Source: Rhizobium sp. SEMIA4064 (lineage in GTDB: Bacteria > Pseudomonadota > Alphaproteobacteria > Rhizobiales > Rhizobiaceae). Taken from it: a DNA stretch of 64,000 nt. The translations under genes and the position numbers were made by a program. This document shows, piece after piece, positions 1 to 10,105 of this stretch. Within the stretch, counting starts at the first letter, position 1. Every line of letters begins with the position of its first letter. The stretch is from the NCBI RefSeq assembly GCF_003025035.1, contig NZ_PYJN01000001.1:187501-251500 (forward strand). The letters are read 5' to 3'. The notes under the pieces were generated by a model, which was given only the letters and a program-made list of their open reading frames with translations, had not been told where the DNA came from and searched no databases.

Positions 1-1936
<1,936 letters not shown>

Positions 1937-2140
1937 TTCCCATTGCTCATGCTCATCAGACGAACGTAAACGTTCATCTGCAATGAGTTTTGTCCTCACG
2001 CATGTACGGGTCTTCGACCCTATGCTGCGGACGGCGCGCCGGACTGCCGGCGACGCGCTCTGCGCTTGCGGACTTTGTCCGAAAACGCATCCAACGACGT
2101 GTTTAAAAAATCCAGCTTCTCATTCAAAGTTGCGCTTTGC
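1937..2140 (+). other. 23S-5S internal transcribed spacer
   Basis: About 200 bases between the large and 5S rRNA genes. It holds short GC-rich inverted segments around 2030-2075 that could be processing stems for the rRNA precursor. No tRNA or credible coding frame was seen in it. Confidence 0.7.
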
Positions 2141-2260
2141 CGACCTGGTGGTTATGGCGGGGTGGCTGCACCCGTTCCCTTTCCGAACACGGCCGTGAAA
2201 CGCCCCTGCGCCCATGGTACTTCGTCTTAAGACGCGGGAGAGTAGGTCGCTGCCAGGTCT
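2141..2260 (+). rRNA. rrf: 5S ribosomal RNA
   Basis: A 120-base 5S gene. The 5' strand GACCTGG (2142-2148) pairs with CCAGGTC (2253-2259) to close the molecule. The internal segments CCCGTTCCCTTTCCGAAC and GGGAGAGTAGGTCGCTGCC are the standard 5S loops. It follows the 23S gene on the same strand and precedes tRNA-fMet, the usual rhizobial rrn order. Confidence 0.96.
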
Positions 2261-2346
2261 GCCAATCGCAACTTCCGAGCAAACCCAATAGGGTTTGTCC
2301 GATTACAATCTTCTCTGATCAACAAACGGCCTAGCCGTGTTACAAT

Positions 2347-2366
2347 AGGCCGCTAACAAGCGGCCT
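2347..2366 (+). repeat. Perfect 8-bp hairpin in the 5S-tRNA spacer
   Basis: AGGCCGCT, loop AACA, AGCGGCCT, followed by only a few T residues. It could be a weak terminator or, more likely given the tRNA downstream on the same strand, an RNase processing stem in the rrn precursor. Confidence 0.5.
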
Positions 2367-2453
2367 TTGTCGCTTCTGGAAATACGACTTCGAGACCCAA
2401 ATACAGTTGTCTCGAAAACAGGTGTGCTCCAAAAGGTGCCCACCTAACACGGA

Positions 2454-2557
2454 CAAATCCTCCGGATTTGCTCGGATGACGCAAGCCGTAAGGCTTGCTG
2501 CGTCGAGACGAACTGCAAAGCAGTTCGCTCGAGGGCGGACAAACCGCAAGCGGTTTG
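2454..2557 (+). repeat. Array of four perfect small hairpins upstream of tRNA-fMet
   Basis: Four consecutive stems with unrelated arm sequences: CAAATCC-TCC-GGATTTG (2454-2470), GCAAGCC-GTAA-GGCTTGC (2481-2498), CGAACTGC-AAA-GCAGTTCG (2509-2527) and CAAACCGC-AA-GCGGTTTG (2540-2557). The third is extended by TCGAG/CTCGA with one bulged A. Short related linkers such as GCTCGGATG recur at 2470 and 2557. The layout looks like a precursor-RNA structure between 5S and the initiator tRNA, or an expanded palindromic repeat. Arms are exact, so the folding is directly visible; the function is inference. Confidence 0.7.
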
Positions 2558-2566
2558 CTCGGATGG

Positions 2567-2645
<79 letters not shown>

Positions 2646-2687
2646 CCAGCTTCCTTCCACACAACAAAGCCGCCAAAGATCACACAC

Positions 2688-2715
2688 AAAGCCCCACACG
2701 GGGCTTTCTGCGTTT
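2688..2715 (+). terminator. Rho-independent terminator of the rrn operon
   Basis: AAAGCCCC, loop ACAC, GGGGCTTT forms a perfect 8-bp stem, followed after five bases by a T run (GTTTTT). It stands 45 bases after tRNA-fMet, as expected for the end of the rrn transcript. Confidence 0.85.
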
Positions 2716-3023
2716 TTAGGATGCCGTCGCGGCGACGATATCAAATGGCCCTCGCCAACATAAAGACGCGCATACAGCCCAGACACCCAGCGCGCAGTCA
2801 GGCTGCTTGCCCGTCTGGCAAACCCAGCCAATACCTAGAGGCGCCGCCTCGAGTTCGTTTCGGCCAAGATTGCCAATCATCCGATATAGCCAACCTACAC
2901 TTTGGCATCGTGTGGCCAATGCTTCCGTTCGATAGGCTCGCGCGCCGGCTTGGCGCATTCTCCCCGGCATTGGTCACGACCACTGCAAGAGCAATTTCTA
3001 AATCGGAAATCGGGAGACTGGAC
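2716..3023. other. Gene-free stretch after the rrn terminator
   Basis: About 300 bases. An open frame continues upstream from the next gene to 2721, but its sequence shows no domain and it begins inside the terminator tail, so I do not treat it as coding. The last 30 bases include GGGAGACTGG, the probable ribosome site of the next gene. No other signal was recognised. Confidence 0.5.
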
Positions 3024-3785
3024 ATGAAAATCGTTATTATCGGTGGCACAGGCCTTATCGGTTCAAAGACGGCGGAGCGGCTGCGCAAGAAGGGTCACGA
3101 AGTGATCGCTGCCTCGCCGAATACCGGGGTGAATACCATCACCGGAGAGGGATTGGCGGCAGCTCTTGCCGGCGCACAGGTCGTACTTGACCTGGCGAAT
3201 TCGCCATCCTTCGAGGATAAGGCCGTCCTGGAGTTTTTCGAAACCTCCGGCCGAAACCTGCTTGCCGCGGAAAAAGCCGCCGGGGTGAAGCACCATATCG
3301 CGCTCTCGGTCGTCGGCACTGAGCGCCTGCCGAAAAGCGGCTATTTGCGCGCCAAGATGGCCCAAGAGAATTTGATCAGGGCTTCCAAGATCCCCTATAC
3401 CATCGTTCACTCGACGCAGTTCTTCGAGTTCTTGGGCGGGATCGCTCAATCGGCAACGGTCGGCGACACCGTGCACCTGCCGGCCGTCAATTTTCAGCCC
3501 ATCGCCTCGGACGATGTTGCTGATGTCATGGCGGATGTGGCGCTGGCCCCGCCGGTGAACGGTATCGTCTATATTGCCGGGCCTGAACGTGGGCGCTTCA
3601 CCGACATTGTCGGGCGGTTCCTGAAAGCGAGCAACGATCAGCGCAAGGTCGTAGGGGATCCGCACGCGCTCTATTTTGGTACGGAGTTGGATGACGGTTC
3701 GCTCGTTCCTCGGGAAGGGGACAAGCCACGCATAGGCGCTGTCCGTTTCGACACTTGGTTCAGCCAATCTGCCCGCAAGAACTGA
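3024..3785 (+). CDS. NmrA-like SDR-family NAD(P)-binding oxidoreductase
   Basis: A 253-residue atypical short-chain dehydrogenase of the NmrA/complex I NDUFA9-like type. The N terminus MKIVIIGGTGLIGS carries the GxxGxxG dinucleotide motif, and the pattern of strands fits a Rossmann fold. A YLRAKMAQE segment near residue 110 stands at the place of the YxxxK pair, and HSTQFFEFLGG follows as in other NmrA relatives. Start chosen at ATG 3024 because the Rossmann motif begins at residue 6 and GGGAG lies just upstream; the frame continues further upstream without homology. A secreted cupin gene follows 73 bases later on the same strand. Substrate is unknown; such proteins may be redox sensors or small-molecule reductases. 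Confidence 0.85.
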   Translation: MKIVIIGGTGLIGSKTAERLRKKGHEVIAASPNTGVNTITGEGLAAALAGAQVVLDLANSPSFEDKAVLEFFETSGRNLLAAEKAAGVKHHIALSVVGTERLPKSGYLRAKMAQENLIRASKIPYTIVHSTQFFEFLGGIAQSATVGDTVHLPAVNFQPIASDDVADVMADVALAPPVNGIVYIAGPERGRFTDIVGRFLKASNDQRKVVGDPHALYFGTELDDGSLVPREGDKPRIGAVRFDTWFSQSARKN

Positions 3786-3858
3786 CAATCAGGATTGCCG
3801 AGGCCTGGTTGGTCGCCAGGCCGTCCGCTCTCCTCCATTCTCAAATTGGAGATTTCAC

Positions 3859-4260
3859 ATGATCAGGATATTCCTTGGTGCGCTGGCGCTGGCCGCCGCT
3901 TCCGTGACCACAGCAAACGCCCATGGCGACTCGGCCAAACTCGTCTACGAGCATGCGCTGCCGAACGTTCCCGGCAAGAGTATCAAAGCCGTGCTCGTCG
4001 AATATGAACCGGGCGGCACTTCGCCTGCTCATACGCATCCAGCCTCCGCTTTCATCTACGCAACGGTCCTTGAGGGATCGATCCGAAGCAAGGTCAATGA
4101 CGGACCGGTAAAGGTCTATCGTGCCGGCGAAAGCTTTTCAGAGTTCCCGGGCGATCATCACGGTATCAGCGAGAATGGTAGCAAGACGAAGCCTGCTCGC
4201 CTGCTTGCCGTGTTCGTTGTCGACACCAACGAGACCAACCTGACGACCTACGAGAAATGA
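3859..4260 (+). CDS. Secreted cupin-domain protein
   Basis: A 133-residue protein with a signal peptide (MIRIFLGALALAAASVTTANA) followed by one RmlC-type cupin fold. The metal-binding pattern is visible as HTHPASAFIYATVLEG (two histidines of motif 1) and GDHHGISENGS (motif 2). Conserved GGTSPAH precedes motif 1. It probably acts in the periplasm and may bind a metal or small organic ligand. It follows the SDR gene and may be co-transcribed with it. The biochemical role is not known from sequence. Confidence 0.85.
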   Translation: MIRIFLGALALAAASVTTANAHGDSAKLVYEHALPNVPGKSIKAVLVEYEPGGTSPAHTHPASAFIYATVLEGSIRSKVNDGPVKVYRAGESFSEFPGDHHGISENGSKTKPARLLAVFVVDTNETNLTTYEK

Positions 4261-4466
4261 GTTCGATCATCTCGCGGCAAGCCTCCCACTAACATTTGCC
4301 GCATCTCGAAGTGGCGTCGCGTCGCGGCGTCACTTCGATCGAGCTCTTCGGCTATGGGGATCGGCGGCCTGCGGCGAATGAGGGCAGGCATTGAATTCGG
4401 CAGCCGAAGCCGCGAGCGAAACATCTATTGCCCCGGCAGTCGGCCGTTGGGCACCGACAGGAGGCG

Positions 4467-4904
4467 ATGATGCGCATCGAACGGCTCTACACAATGACAT
4501 CGGCTCGCCTGATGGTGATCGATATCAACGCCACGCTGCAGGCTGCCGCTCTTTCGCTTTCCAATCCTGGGATAGGATTGGCCGTCGTCAGCGGCGAGAA
4601 CGGGAAAGCAACCGGCGTGCTCAGCAAGTCCGACCTTATTCGCCACCTTACGGATCGAGAGCCGGAGGCCTCGGTGGTGACGCTCATGAGCAGGAATATC
4701 GTCTCCTGCGATCCCAATGATGAGCTCCTGGCTGTCTGGCAGATCATGGTGGTGCAGCGTCTTCAAAACATGCCGGTACTCGGTACGGATTCGAAGCCTC
4801 TTGGCGTTCTCGATATCCGCGATGCGATGAAGGTGCTCTTTGAACAGGAACAGCTCCAGGAGCATATGCTGGCGGATTACATAGCGGGAACGGGCTACAG
4901 GTAA
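4467..4904 (+). CDS. Two-CBS-domain protein
   Basis: About 145 residues made almost entirely of a CBS pair (Bateman module). CBS1 includes GLAVVSGENGKATGVLSKSD and CBS2 includes RLQNMPVLGTDSKPLGVLDI, each with the typical strand-G-V/I-L-S/T-D ending. Such modules bind adenine nucleotides and regulate partner proteins. AGGAGG at 4459-4464 sits only two bases before ATG 4467 and five before ATG 4470, so the second ATG may be the true start. A longer frame upstream lacks homology. The next gene encodes a channel with its own nucleotide-binding domain, so the two may work together. Confidence 0.88.
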   Translation: MMRIERLYTMTSARLMVIDINATLQAAALSLSNPGIGLAVVSGENGKATGVLSKSDLIRHLTDREPEASVVTLMSRNIVSCDPNDELLAVWQIMVVQRLQNMPVLGTDSKPLGVLDIRDAMKVLFEQEQLQEHMLADYIAGTGYR

Positions 4905-4968
4905 GTGGCAACGGCCTGAGATCGGCCTCTCGATATTCAATCATTATCAATGTTGCCGCCGCCGAGAG

Positions 4969-6471
4969 ATGATCATCATGCTGCAGGCATATCTTGACGG
5001 ACTCGCGCGCGCTTCTCTGGCATGGCTGATCATTCTCGAGCTGGCTGGAATAGTCGTATGGCACTTGATCCCGCGTTGGCGGGCGAACCTCCGGCTTGTC
5101 GTAGAGATTGCCTTCTTTGCCGCGATGACCGCCGTTCTTGTCTACAGCGATATCTCGCCCAGCCGGTTTCAAGGTTACGGTCTTGAAGATGCTCATGCCT
5201 TTGTCGTCATCATGGCGAAGCTGCTGTGGTGGCTTCATCTCGCATGGGCCATCATCGGCTTCGTACGCATTTATCTGGTTCTCGAAGGCAAGCCACGCGA
5301 AGCTCACCTTCTGCAGGATATCGTCGTCGGGCTGGTCTACCTTTGTGTCACGTTGTCCGCTCTGGCCTTCGTGTTTGGCATTCCGATCGGAACGCTGGTC
5401 GCCACGTCCGGCGTGATTGCAATCGTCCTTGGTTTGGCACTCCAAAACACCCTGGGGGATGTTTTCTCGGGCATCGCTCTCACGCTCGGCCGCAGCTACT
5501 CCTTGGGCGACTGGATTCTGCTTGCGGACGGGACGGAAGGGCGTGTCATTGCCAGCACATGGCGGTCGACGCAGGTTCTGACCGGAGCGAACAATGTCGT
5601 CGCTCTGCCCAACAGCGTGCTTGCCAAGCTCGGACTGACGAATATCAGCCAGCCCGATGAAACGCATCTCCTCAAAATGACGGTGCGAGTCGCGCCGACG
5701 CGAATGCCCTCCATCGTCGAGGACGTTATGCACGCGGTCTTGGCCGGCTGTAACTCGATCGTTAGGGAGCCGCCCCCGCAGGTAGCGCTGAAGAACTTGG
5801 ATGCCGTTGCCCTGGAAGTTGAGCTGCAGTTCTCGGTAAAGAACCCATCGCTGCGGACGAAAGCCCGAAATGAAGTGATGGACCTGTTTTATCGCCACTG
5901 CAAATCCGCCGGATTACTGCTGGCGATGCCACCATCAGCTATCGCGCTGATGACCGAACCGCCCACGGAAGAGCGCGCCAAGCCGCCCGAGATCACGCCG
6001 CTTGCCCTCATTGAAGCGATTCCCATTTTCGTTGGCCTGACGGGGTCCGAGAAGGAGCTCCTCGCCGGATCATGTGCGGTCCGCGAATATCAGAAGAATG
6101 ATGTCATCGTTCATCAGGGAGAAATGCTGGCTTCCATGATGATCATCCGCGCCGGCATCGTCGCAATGCGTCATGGCGAGCAGGAACAGAGACGGCTGTC
6201 GCCAGGGGATTTCTTCGGCGAGAGCGGTTTGCTCGCGGGAATGGGCGAAGTCTGCACGCTGCAGGCGCTCACGCGCGTCACTGTCTACGAAATCGATCAG
6301 CAGAGTTTTGCGCCCCTGCTCGACGCGCGCCCGGCCATGGCGGAGGAAATAGCCGCAAGACTTTCCGCCCGCGCCGATCACGTTCGCCATCTGCCCCTCT
6401 CGACAAAGGGGGGAGAGGAACGGAGCGCCCGCGCCTTCCTGAAGGCGATGCGGACGATCTTCCGCAGCTAG
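4969..6471 (+). CDS. MscS-family channel with C-terminal cyclic-nucleotide-binding domain
   Basis: A 500-residue inner-membrane protein. Residues 1-170 contain about five hydrophobic segments, the last being the pore helix region GVIAIVLGLALQNTLGDVFS. The MscS beta domain follows (SYSLGDWILLADGTEGRV, then ALPNSVLAKLGLTNIS). After a linker near residue 325, residues 345-460 form a CRP-like nucleotide-binding fold with IVHQGEMLASMMIIRAG and SPGDFFGESGLLAG. This is the architecture of bacterial cyclic-nucleotide-gated MscS relatives, in which mechanical gating is often weak and ligand control has been proposed. Start taken at ATG 4969; ATG 4978 is an in-frame alternative. It lies 64 bases after the CBS gene. 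Confidence 0.9.
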   Translation: MIIMLQAYLDGLARASLAWLIILELAGIVVWHLIPRWRANLRLVVEIAFFAAMTAVLVYSDISPSRFQGYGLEDAHAFVVIMAKLLWWLHLAWAIIGFVRIYLVLEGKPREAHLLQDIVVGLVYLCVTLSALAFVFGIPIGTLVATSGVIAIVLGLALQNTLGDVFSGIALTLGRSYSLGDWILLADGTEGRVIASTWRSTQVLTGANNVVALPNSVLAKLGLTNISQPDETHLLKMTVRVAPTRMPSIVEDVMHAVLAGCNSIVREPPPQVALKNLDAVALEVELQFSVKNPSLRTKARNEVMDLFYRHCKSAGLLLAMPPSAIALMTEPPTEERAKPPEITPLALIEAIPIFVGLTGSEKELLAGSCAVREYQKNDVIVHQGEMLASMMIIRAGIVAMRHGEQEQRRLSPGDFFGESGLLAGMGEVCTLQALTRVTVYEIDQQSFAPLLDARPAMAEEIAARLSARADHVRHLPLSTKGGEERSARAFLKAMRTIFRS

Positions 6472-6587
6472 CAATTATTGCGCCGCTATTGGCGACGGGG
6501 TGTGCAACGAAAAGTCGCCCTTGCAGGGCCACCGGCATGTGTGGCGGCTTCCTGGGCTGGCTTGGCTGTTCTCTCTATGCCCAGCCC

Positions 6588-6833
6588 TTATCGCGTGCCG
6601 GTCAATTTGGAGAATGGTGGAAGTCCGGCTCTTTTACCGAGACTCGGCTCTTTCCCTCTGAATCTGATGAGGATTTCCTCGCCGTCCACGGAGGCCCGTG
6701 TTCTCTCAAGATCTTCCCGTTCGGCGGCAGCCTGATTCCAATGTTCCTGATCGCGGCCGTCGGGACGGCCAGCTTCTTCCCACAAAGAATATGCACGTTT
6801 TTTGATCCACTCATGTGCCTGTTCAGTCGGCAT
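6588..6833 (-). CDS. DUF2934 domain mini-protein
   Basis: An 81-residue protein. Residues 4-37 match the DUF2934 pattern, with IKKRAYSLWEEAGRPDGRDQ followed by EHWNQAAAE: a short helical motif common in small rhizobial proteins. The C-terminal half is basic and low in recognisable features. GGAGGAG lies seven to thirteen bases before ATG 6833 on the minus strand, supporting the start. It is transcribed opposite to the neighbouring MscS gene. The function of DUF2934 is unknown; several family members are stress-induced in rhizobia, which fits a possible ECF-type promoter upstream. Confidence 0.75.
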   Translation of the reverse strand: MPTEQAHEWIKKRAYSLWEEAGRPDGRDQEHWNQAAAEREDLERTRASVDGEEILIRFRGKEPSLGKRAGLPPFSKLTGTR

Positions 6834-6902
6834 TATGGTCTCCTCCAGATCAAGGAACGTTTTTAGGAAATTTTTGTCTCGATGAATGTGTGCCGGCGGA
6901 CG

Positions 6903-6968
6903 CCAACATTTTGTGGGAATTTTCAGGCGCCCTCGACCACGGACGGAAAACCAACATTTGAAGGGAAT
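6903..6968. repeat. Pair of 18-bp direct repeats, 48 bp apart
   Basis: CCAACATTTTGTGGGAAT at 6903-6920 and CCAACATTTGAAGGGAAT at 6951-6968 agree at 15 of 18 positions. They lie in the leader/promoter area of the DUF2934 gene and could be binding sites for a regulator. No known operator was recognised. Confidence 0.55.
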
Positions 6969-6973
6969 GTTCC
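6949..6973 (-). promoter_or_regulatory. Possible EcfG-type (general stress response) promoter
   Basis: On the minus strand GGAAC (6973-6969) is followed after 16 bases by GGTT (6952-6949), close to the alphaproteobacterial EcfG/RpoE2 consensus GGAAC-N16/17-CGTT. It would start a transcript about 110 bases before the DUF2934 start codon. One base of the -10 differs, so this is tentative. Confidence 0.35.
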
Positions 6974-7258
6974 CGGCTTCTGATAAAAATTATAGGCGCC
7001 GCGGATCGGCGCATCAGAAACGCTCGCTAAGCTCCCTCGTGGGGACGATGACAAGCATGGTGGAGGCCTCGATCGGTGTCTTCACGCTGTTCGAATGCGC
7101 GAGGTTTCCGCGATCACTACCGCCAAGCTCTTGACGCTCGAAGGATGCTTCACAATTATCCATTTAGTTACTAGCGTCGCGCTTGGTTCGTGTCTCCAAG
7201 GGACATCGCGTTGGCGAAGCTGACATATTGATATCCCTGGAACCAAGCGGAGGAGGCG

Positions 7259-8098
7259 ATGGTTACCGCCATTGATGTCAAAGCCGCAAGAATGTCGCTG
7301 GCATTTTCGACACTGGGCTGTGCGGAGTTGGAACTGGACGAGGTGCTCGCTCTGGCAGCACGCCACGGCCTCGACGCGATCGAAATTCGCGCGCTCGGCG
7401 GCATGATCGATCTGCCGTCCTATTTTGCCGAACGCTTCGGCACTCCGGCCGGCCTTGTCCATGCCCTGGAGCGTTCCCCGGTGGCCGTTTGCGCGCTGAA
7501 CACATCGATGCGTCTCGTTGGCGCTACGCCGCAAGCGAAGGAAGAGTTCCTGCGCTATCTTCCATGGGCCGAAGCGGCCGGCATAAAGGCGCTGCGCGTT
7601 TTCGATGGCGGCAGCACCGGCGATACCGGCGAACTGTCCGAGGCACTGTCGACGCTGGAATGGTGGCGCGAGACCGCCAGCCGCGAGGGTTTTGCCGCCG
7701 ATATCATGGTGGAGACACACGACTTTCTGGCGCACCCGGACGCGCTCGGCCGTTTTCTGGAAGCGGCACCCGATTGCGCCCTGCTCTGGGACACGCATCA
7801 CACCTGGCGCAAAGGCGGACAAGATCCTGCGGAGACCTGGAAGCAAGTACGCCAGAACGTCAGGCATCTGCATGTGAAGGATAGCATCTCGAAGGCGAGC
7901 GGAAAGCTGCCATATACCTACGCGCTCCCGGGCGCCGGCGAGTTTCCTATGCCGGCGCTGCTCTCCGCATTGGCTGCCGATTGCTATGATGGCGTCATGA
8001 GTCTCGAATGGGAGCGGCTGTGGCATGCAGATCTTGCGCCGCTCGATCATGCCTTGCGGGAGGCAAGGCAAGCGAACTGGTGGCCGCAGCCCGATTAA
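7259..8098 (+). CDS. Sugar phosphate isomerase/epimerase family protein (xylose isomerase-like TIM barrel)
   Basis: A 279-residue protein of the AP endonuclease 2/xylose isomerase-like TIM barrel fold. Typical pieces are MSLAFSTLGCAELELDEVLA at the first strand, ARHGLDAIEIR at the second, and the metal-ligand positions in IMVETHDFLAHP (Glu), CALLWDTHHTWRKGG (Asp, His), VRHLHVKD (His) and VMSLEWER (Glu). These fit a divalent-metal isomerase or epimerase acting on a sugar or inositol derivative. A good ribosome site (GGAGGAGG) precedes ATG 7259. It appears to be a single-gene unit with no transporter next to it, so the substrate cannot be assigned. Confidence 0.85.
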   Translation: MVTAIDVKAARMSLAFSTLGCAELELDEVLALAARHGLDAIEIRALGGMIDLPSYFAERFGTPAGLVHALERSPVAVCALNTSMRLVGATPQAKEEFLRYLPWAEAAGIKALRVFDGGSTGDTGELSEALSTLEWWRETASREGFAADIMVETHDFLAHPDALGRFLEAAPDCALLWDTHHTWRKGGQDPAETWKQVRQNVRHLHVKDSISKASGKLPYTYALPGAGEFPMPALLSALAADCYDGVMSLEWERLWHADLAPLDHALREARQANWWPQPD

Positions 8099-8514
8099 AG
8101 CGGCCCCAGAGGTGATTCGCTGGTATTTGTTGCGGGCCCCGCCGGAAGAACTTACGTGCCCGACGCATCCCTCAATATAGCGCCCAATGGTTTGTGGCCG
8201 GAGATTGTTGCCGCTCGCTTCGGCAATAATTGAATTAGTAACTCAAAAAAATCGCATCAATTGAATGTTTGATGATACTAGTTTACATATTAGGAATATA
8301 TTGATTCTAAATATGCTGTCGCCTTGACGCGACATATTCTGCTTGCGGAAGGGAAACTCTAGTTACCTTGAGTTAGAGGGCGTCTCACAGATGGAAAAGG
8401 CGGCTTTTGGGCACCAGAAATCCCATGCTCCCAGCCTGTTTGCGTCATTTTCACACGTCGGCCTTTCTTTCCAAATTTCGGTTTGCTGCTCATCTTGCAG
8501 CCGTTGGAGGCTTG
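8099..8514. other. AT-rich leader region of the EAL gene
   Basis: About 415 bases, clearly more AT-rich than its surroundings between 8220 and 8320. It includes an inverted repeat GTCGC-N5-GCGAC-like element at 8317-8334 (TGTCGC, CTTGAC, GCGACA). The reading frame of the EAL protein stays open back to 8407 but without homology. Promoter elements are probably here; I cannot assign a sigma factor. Confidence 0.45.
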
Positions 8515-9303
8515 ATGAGCGGTAGAGGAAACCGGACTGACAAGGGGCATAATGCCCTGATTTTGAAGGCAATCGCCAAGGGCGGCCTGAGCTTTGTCGT
8601 ACAGCCGATCCATGACGTCAAAAACATCGAAGAGATTCTTTATGCCGAGTGCCTGGCGCGCGTAACGGATGCCGAAGGCGTCGTTCACACAGCTGGCGCC
8701 TTCGTGCCGCAGTTGGAACGATTGGTCGGCCGCTTCGACCTCGATTTCCGTATGCTGGACATGATTCTGGCGGCCTTGACGGCGGATACGACACTGACAC
8801 TCGGCTGCAATCTATCCGCAGCCACGTTGTCGGCGCCGGATCAATTTGCCGATATCTTCAGCCGAATCAGCCAACAGCCCGAACTCGCCTCCCGGCTTAT
8901 CGTTGAAATTACCGAGACTTATCCGCCGGTCGGTGCCGCCATCGAACGATTGAAAATGATACGTGCACTCGGTTGCCGCATCGCGATCGACGATTTTGGC
9001 ACCGGCTTTGCGACGCCAGCGCACCTGCTGCAGGTCTCGGCCGATATCATCAAAGTCGATGCGTCTTTTGTCCGCGATATCAGGCCAGGCCCGGATGGCC
9101 GCGACAGCCTCTATCATCTGGTCGGCTTTGCATCCTGCCTTGCTCCCATGGTCATTGTCGAGGGAATCGAAACCGAGGCGCAATTGGAGGCGGCGCGCAC
9201 GAGCGGCGCGACGCATGTGCAAGGTTTTCTTCTGTCCAGGCCCGTGGCGCTTCAGCAGCTTCCACAGACCAAGGGCAAATTCGGCCTGCGGGAGGTTGGA
9301 TGA
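8515..9303 (+). CDS. EAL-domain cyclic-di-GMP phosphodiesterase
   Basis: A stand-alone EAL domain of 262 residues without GGDEF or sensory domain. The signature EAL is ECL here (YAECLARV), keeping the catalytic Glu. Other active-site elements are present: the Asn of GCNLSAATL, the Glu of VEITET, the DDFGTG loop, Lys in IIKVD, and EGIETEAQLEAA followed by THVQGFLLSRP. It is therefore probably able to bind and hydrolyse c-di-GMP, though the Cys replacement should be tested. ATG 8515 is chosen because TTGGAGG lies four bases before it and homology begins soon after; an upstream in-frame start at 8407 gives an unrelated extension. The next two genes also look regulatory. Confidence 0.88.
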   Translation: MSGRGNRTDKGHNALILKAIAKGGLSFVVQPIHDVKNIEEILYAECLARVTDAEGVVHTAGAFVPQLERLVGRFDLDFRMLDMILAALTADTTLTLGCNLSAATLSAPDQFADIFSRISQQPELASRLIVEITETYPPVGAAIERLKMIRALGCRIAIDDFGTGFATPAHLLQVSADIIKVDASFVRDIRPGPDGRDSLYHLVGFASCLAPMVIVEGIETEAQLEAARTSGATHVQGFLLSRPVALQQLPQTKGKFGLREVG

Positions 9304-9421
9304 ATATTCCATCCCTCGTCCCACAAAACTGCGCGGCAAAACGAACCGACGGCTTGGAGTTCATCGGCGGGAAAAGCGGCTTGCCTGCCTTTCTTTCCGC
9401 CTCAATCGCGGAGGTGACGGT

Positions 9422-10042
9422 ATGATCAAATATCCTTCCTTCCATCGGGATTATGATGTCTCCGCTGCCTCCACAGCACAGGATGTGCAGGCGCAAGTGC
9501 GGCTTAATCTGCTGTTCGAGGAGTTGCAGGGCCTGTTCCCCGGCGCTTCCTACATTGGTAGCGGATTGCCGTTCGCCCTTGTGGGCGGAGAGGACCCGCA
9601 TATCGTCATTCGCAACGTGTTGGGAGATGTCTCCGGACGGGTCACGATCGACGCCGAAAACGGCCTTTATGTCTTTTGTGAACTCGACCGTGCCGCCGGC
9701 ATCGTGCTGGCGACGGCGAGCGAAGAGCGGCTGATCGATGAGATCGTCGCACATCTCTCCGCCTGCGATGACAGCCTGGCGCCGCACACGGTGAACACCG
9801 CCGTCGGTGTTCTCGTCGGCCAGACCGTGGAGGATGTCGAGCGCAGGCTGATCCTTCAGACCCTGCGTCACTGCAACGGCAATCCAACCTATGCCGCCTT
9901 CATGCTCGGCATTCCCCTTATCGTCCTATGTACCAAGCTGGCCACCTATTTTGCCGATCCTGCAAAGGACTTTGCAGACGCCGCAGAGGATTTTGCAGAT
10001 GCGGCCGGCCATGCCGAGCCCGTGGAGAAAGACCGACAATGA
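9422..10042 (+). CDS. Protein of unknown function with Fis-like C-terminal helix-turn-helix
   Basis: A 206-residue protein preceded by GGAGGTGACGGT. Residues 1-125 form a compact unrecognised domain rich in alternating strands. Residues 130-175 resemble the Fis/NtrC-type DNA-binding helices: VEDVERRLILQTLRHCNGNP leads to TYAAFMLGIPLIVLCTKLATY, but the second helix departs from the usual LRRK pattern. The tail contains a short degenerate repeat (FADPAKDFADAAEDFADAA). It sits between an EAL protein and a MucR-like regulator. It could be a DNA-binding regulator or a protein that kept the fold only. No firm function is offered. Confidence 0.7.
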   Translation: MIKYPSFHRDYDVSAASTAQDVQAQVRLNLLFEELQGLFPGASYIGSGLPFALVGGEDPHIVIRNVLGDVSGRVTIDAENGLYVFCELDRAAGIVLATASEERLIDEIVAHLSACDDSLAPHTVNTAVGVLVGQTVEDVERRLILQTLRHCNGNPTYAAFMLGIPLIVLCTKLATYFADPAKDFADAAEDFADAAGHAEPVEKDRQ

Positions 10043-10105
10043 GCAGGCGTCCTCATCCAGGGATGCCGAAGATGCCGCAAACCAAAACCTGTGGAGTTTG
10101 AACCA

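Larger units (their letters stand above)
6834..7258. other. Divergent intergenic region with paired repeats
   Basis: Roughly 425 bases between the minus-strand DUF2934 gene and the plus-strand isomerase-like gene. It contains two 18-bp near-identical direct repeats and one ECF-like promoter, listed separately. A plus-strand frame at 6886-7134 shows no domain or ribosome site and is not called. GGAGGAGG at about 7248 serves the downstream gene. Confidence 0.5.

Noticed and set aside
6886-7134. 82-codon plus-strand frame in the divergent gap
   Set aside because: No ribosome site, no homology, and it crosses the repeat pair and promoter-like element.
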